NCBI GenBank assembly: GCA_030430835.1
Contig: JAUIKJ010000218.1
Span: 1-5,455, forward strand
From: Candidatus Hydrogenedentota bacterium
Lineage (GTDB): Bacteria > Hydrogenedentota > Hydrogenedentia > Hydrogenedentales > JAEUWI01
DNA length: 5,455 nucleotides
Direction: 5' to 3'
Part shown: positions 4,372 through 5,455 of the stretch, piece after piece
How the letters are laid out: each line of letters opens with the position of its first letter
Numbering within the stretch: the first letter of the stretch is position 1
Notes under the pieces: model-generated
What the model saw: the letters and a program-made list of their open reading frames with translations, nothing else
Told to the model about the DNA's origin: nothing
Databases searched by the model: none
Made by a program: the position numbers and the translations under genes

Positions 4372-5455
4372 CTATTCCGCCGGGCAGTAGCCGTCCTCGG
4401 TTTCGTCGTTCGGGCAGAAGGTGTAGCCATCGGAATTGTAGAACTGGATGAGACGGAGCAGTTCGCTGAGGTTGATGGTCCAGTCCAAGGGTGCGTAATC
4501 GCTCTTGTGCGGAGGGCAGGTCTGGCTGCCCGGTGGGGTGGTGATATATCCATCCTCCGTGCTTTCCGCCGTATCGGCGCAGGAGAAGCCGCCGGAGTTG
4601 AAGAACTGGATGAGGCGGAGCAGTTCACTCAGCCCGACTTCACCGTCGCCGCTTTGATCGGCGGTGTGAATTGCCGACGAGGCCTTTCGCTCAAAGGCAC
4701 CGATATCCACGGCTGACCCTTGAAATCGCGGAAAGTTTAGATCACCCCGGCCATCCCTAAGGGGTGTTTCCGGCAGAAGCGTTGGATCGCCCAAGAGCGA
4801 GGAGTCGCCAGCGTCGCGGGCAGGACTCGCCGGGTTAAGCCGAATCACGCCGCCCTGGGCAAGTCCAAAATCTGGATCGAGCGGATTCTCTGCGGTGCCC
4901 AACAAATCACCTTGCACACCGAATCCCGCCGAACCGTCGGCCACACTTACGAAATTGTGCCCTAGACTACTCACCATACCCGCCACATCGGGCGCGTCGA
5001 ACACGTCAGCATTCTCTGCGAACAGCGTATTACCAACACGAACGGTTCCACCAGTTGACGCGAAGATTCCGGCACCACCCTTCGGTGTGTCTTCCTCTCC
5101 ATCAACTGCCCCTTCCACCTCTCCCTCAGTCTCAGCCACACCATCCACGGCTCCACGGGCAATTGTTGAGTTGAGAATCAATACATCGCCGTCTTCCACA
5201 AATACAGCGGCACCCGCATTCGACGCTTCATTTTCTTCGAAGGTGGAATTCACGATTATCGCGCTTCCATCCTTAACAAAGATCGCACCGCCATACAGCG
5301 CATCACACCTGAAAAATGAGGCAGAATCTATGAAGGCTGTTCCGCCGGCAATGTAGAGTGCGCCGCCTCCAAGATCAACGCGATTTTCTGAAAATGCGGT
5401 GCGACGTATATCTAAGGTTCCATCGATACTCGCAATGGCCGCACCAACGCCACTG
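4372..5455 (-). CDS. Right-handed parallel beta-helix / choice-of-anchor Q-type surface protein with duplicated dockerin-like C-terminal module (5' end outside window)
   Basis: The frame is open from the stop TAG (4374-4372) to the right edge, giving 360 visible residues; the start is missing. A GTG at 5253 is internal, because the repeat pattern continues upstream of it. Visible residues 2-148 form five beta-helix rungs of 25-26 residues with the pattern G-G-A-I-x-V-x-x-G-x-x-x-I-x-N-S-x-F-x-x-N, as in Pmp-like and pectate-lyase-like solenoids. An acidic loop of about 21 residues (103-123) interrupts rungs four and five. Residues ~183-256 carry NPASPARDAG and a VDIGAFE ending typical of choice-of-anchor Q regions. 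Residues 266-357 hold two copies of a module: D-Q-S-G-D-G-E-V-G-LSELLRLIQFFNSGG then EDGY, and DYAPLDWTINLSELLRLIQFYNSDG then EDGYC. The first copy resembles a dockerin or EF-hand calcium loop. The protein is likely extracellular or surface-attached, with the tail serving for sorting or attachment (inference). Enzymatic activity cannot be judged from this part. GC is lower than in the two downstream genes. Confidence 0.85.
   Translation of the reverse strand, partial: SGVGAAIASIDGTLDIRRTAFSENRVDLGGGALYIAGGTAFIDSASFFRCDALYGGAIFVKDGSAIIVNSTFEENEASNAGAAVFVEDGDVLILNSTIARGAVDGVAETEGEVEGAVDGEEDTPKGGAGIFASTGGTVRVGNTLFAENADVFDAPDVAGMVSSLGHNFVSVADGSAGFGVQGDLLGTAENPLDPDFGLAQGGVIRLNPASPARDAGDSSLLGDPTLLPETPLRDGRGDLNFPRFQGSAVDIGAFERKASSAIHTADQSGDGEVGLSELLRLIQFFNSGGFSCADTAESTEDGYITTPPGSQTCPPHKSDYAPLDWTINLSELLRLIQFYNSDGYTFCPNDETEDGYCPAE
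4432..4470 (-). repeat. 39-bp direct repeat, copy 2 (encodes LSELLRLIQF module B)
   Basis: This copy matches 4594-4632 at 34 of 39 bases on the same strand and in the same reading frame. It encodes the LSELLRLIQFYNS stretch of the second C-terminal module of the beta-helix protein. The high nucleotide identity points to a fairly recent internal duplication or strong codon-level constraint. Confidence 0.85.
4594..4632 (-). repeat. 39-bp direct repeat, copy 1 (encodes LSELLRLIQF module A)
   Basis: This is the partner of 4432-4470 (34 of 39 bases identical). It encodes LSELLRLIQFFNS in the first C-terminal module. The flanking sequence diverges: this copy is preceded by the calcium-loop-like D-Q-S-G-D-G-E-V, while the other is preceded by DYAPLDWTIN. 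Confidence 0.85.

Noticed and set aside
3984..4451. 155-residue plus-strand open frame through the gap
   Set aside because: It is made almost wholly of palindromic repeats plus the antisense of the beta-helix tail, with no ribosome binding site or conserved motif.
4074..4628. 184-residue minus-strand open frame across the palindromic gap
   Set aside because: It overlaps the supported 3' end of the beta-helix gene in another frame and then translates inverted repeats; the Ser/Thr/Arg-rich product looks non-coding.
5251..5253. GTG as the start of the beta-helix protein
   Set aside because: The frame stays open to the window edge, and the 25-26-residue rung pattern continues upstream for 67 residues, so the gene extends beyond the window.

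Overview
The window suggests a GC-rich, Gram-negative-type, environmental bacterium with a large repertoire of secreted modular proteins. The best taxonomic hint is the C-terminus of the right-hand gene: a duplicated module around LSELLRLIQF-[FY]-NS-x-G-[FY] followed by EDGY. I associate this, from memory only, with Candidatus Hydrogenedentota and other PVC/Planctomycetes-like uncultured lineages. The family-level calls do not depend on that placement.

Layout: all real genes lie on the minus strand, so transcription runs from right to left. (1) 5455-4372 is the 3' part of a gene for an extracellular right-handed beta-helix protein. It ends in a 'choice-of-anchor Q'-type region and a duplicated dockerin-like tail; its start lies beyond the right edge. 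(2) 4371-3943 is a 429-base gap. About two thirds of it (4060-4368) is packed with palindromic elements of at least four unrelated sequences: an 87-nt inverted repeat with 27-nt arms, an 80-nt interrupted palindrome, a pair of overlapping hairpins, and two short perfect hairpins just after the stop of the beta-helix gene. The last ~115 bases are a plain leader with a Shine-Dalgarno motif and a weak -10-like hexamer. (3) 3942-1915 and (4) 1915-68 are two tandem, paralogous genes for secreted proteins built from strings of carboxypeptidase-regulatory-like (prealbumin/CNA-B-type) beta-sandwich domains. Each is capped by a C-terminal thioredoxin-like fold without a CxxC active site. The stop of the first overlaps the start of the second, so they are almost certainly co-transcribed and translationally coupled. 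(5) 1-67 holds no gene.

The two paralogues probably work together in the periplasm or at the cell surface as non-enzymatic stalk-plus-head proteins. Nothing in the sequence names a substrate or partner. The beta-helix gene is separated from them by the palindromic region and has clearly lower GC (about 52% in sampled lines against about 67%), so it is probably a separate transcription unit. I see no tRNA, rRNA, CRISPR array, transposase or phage gene. The long plus-strand open frames opposite the two paralogues are antisense shadows of GC-rich coding sequence.
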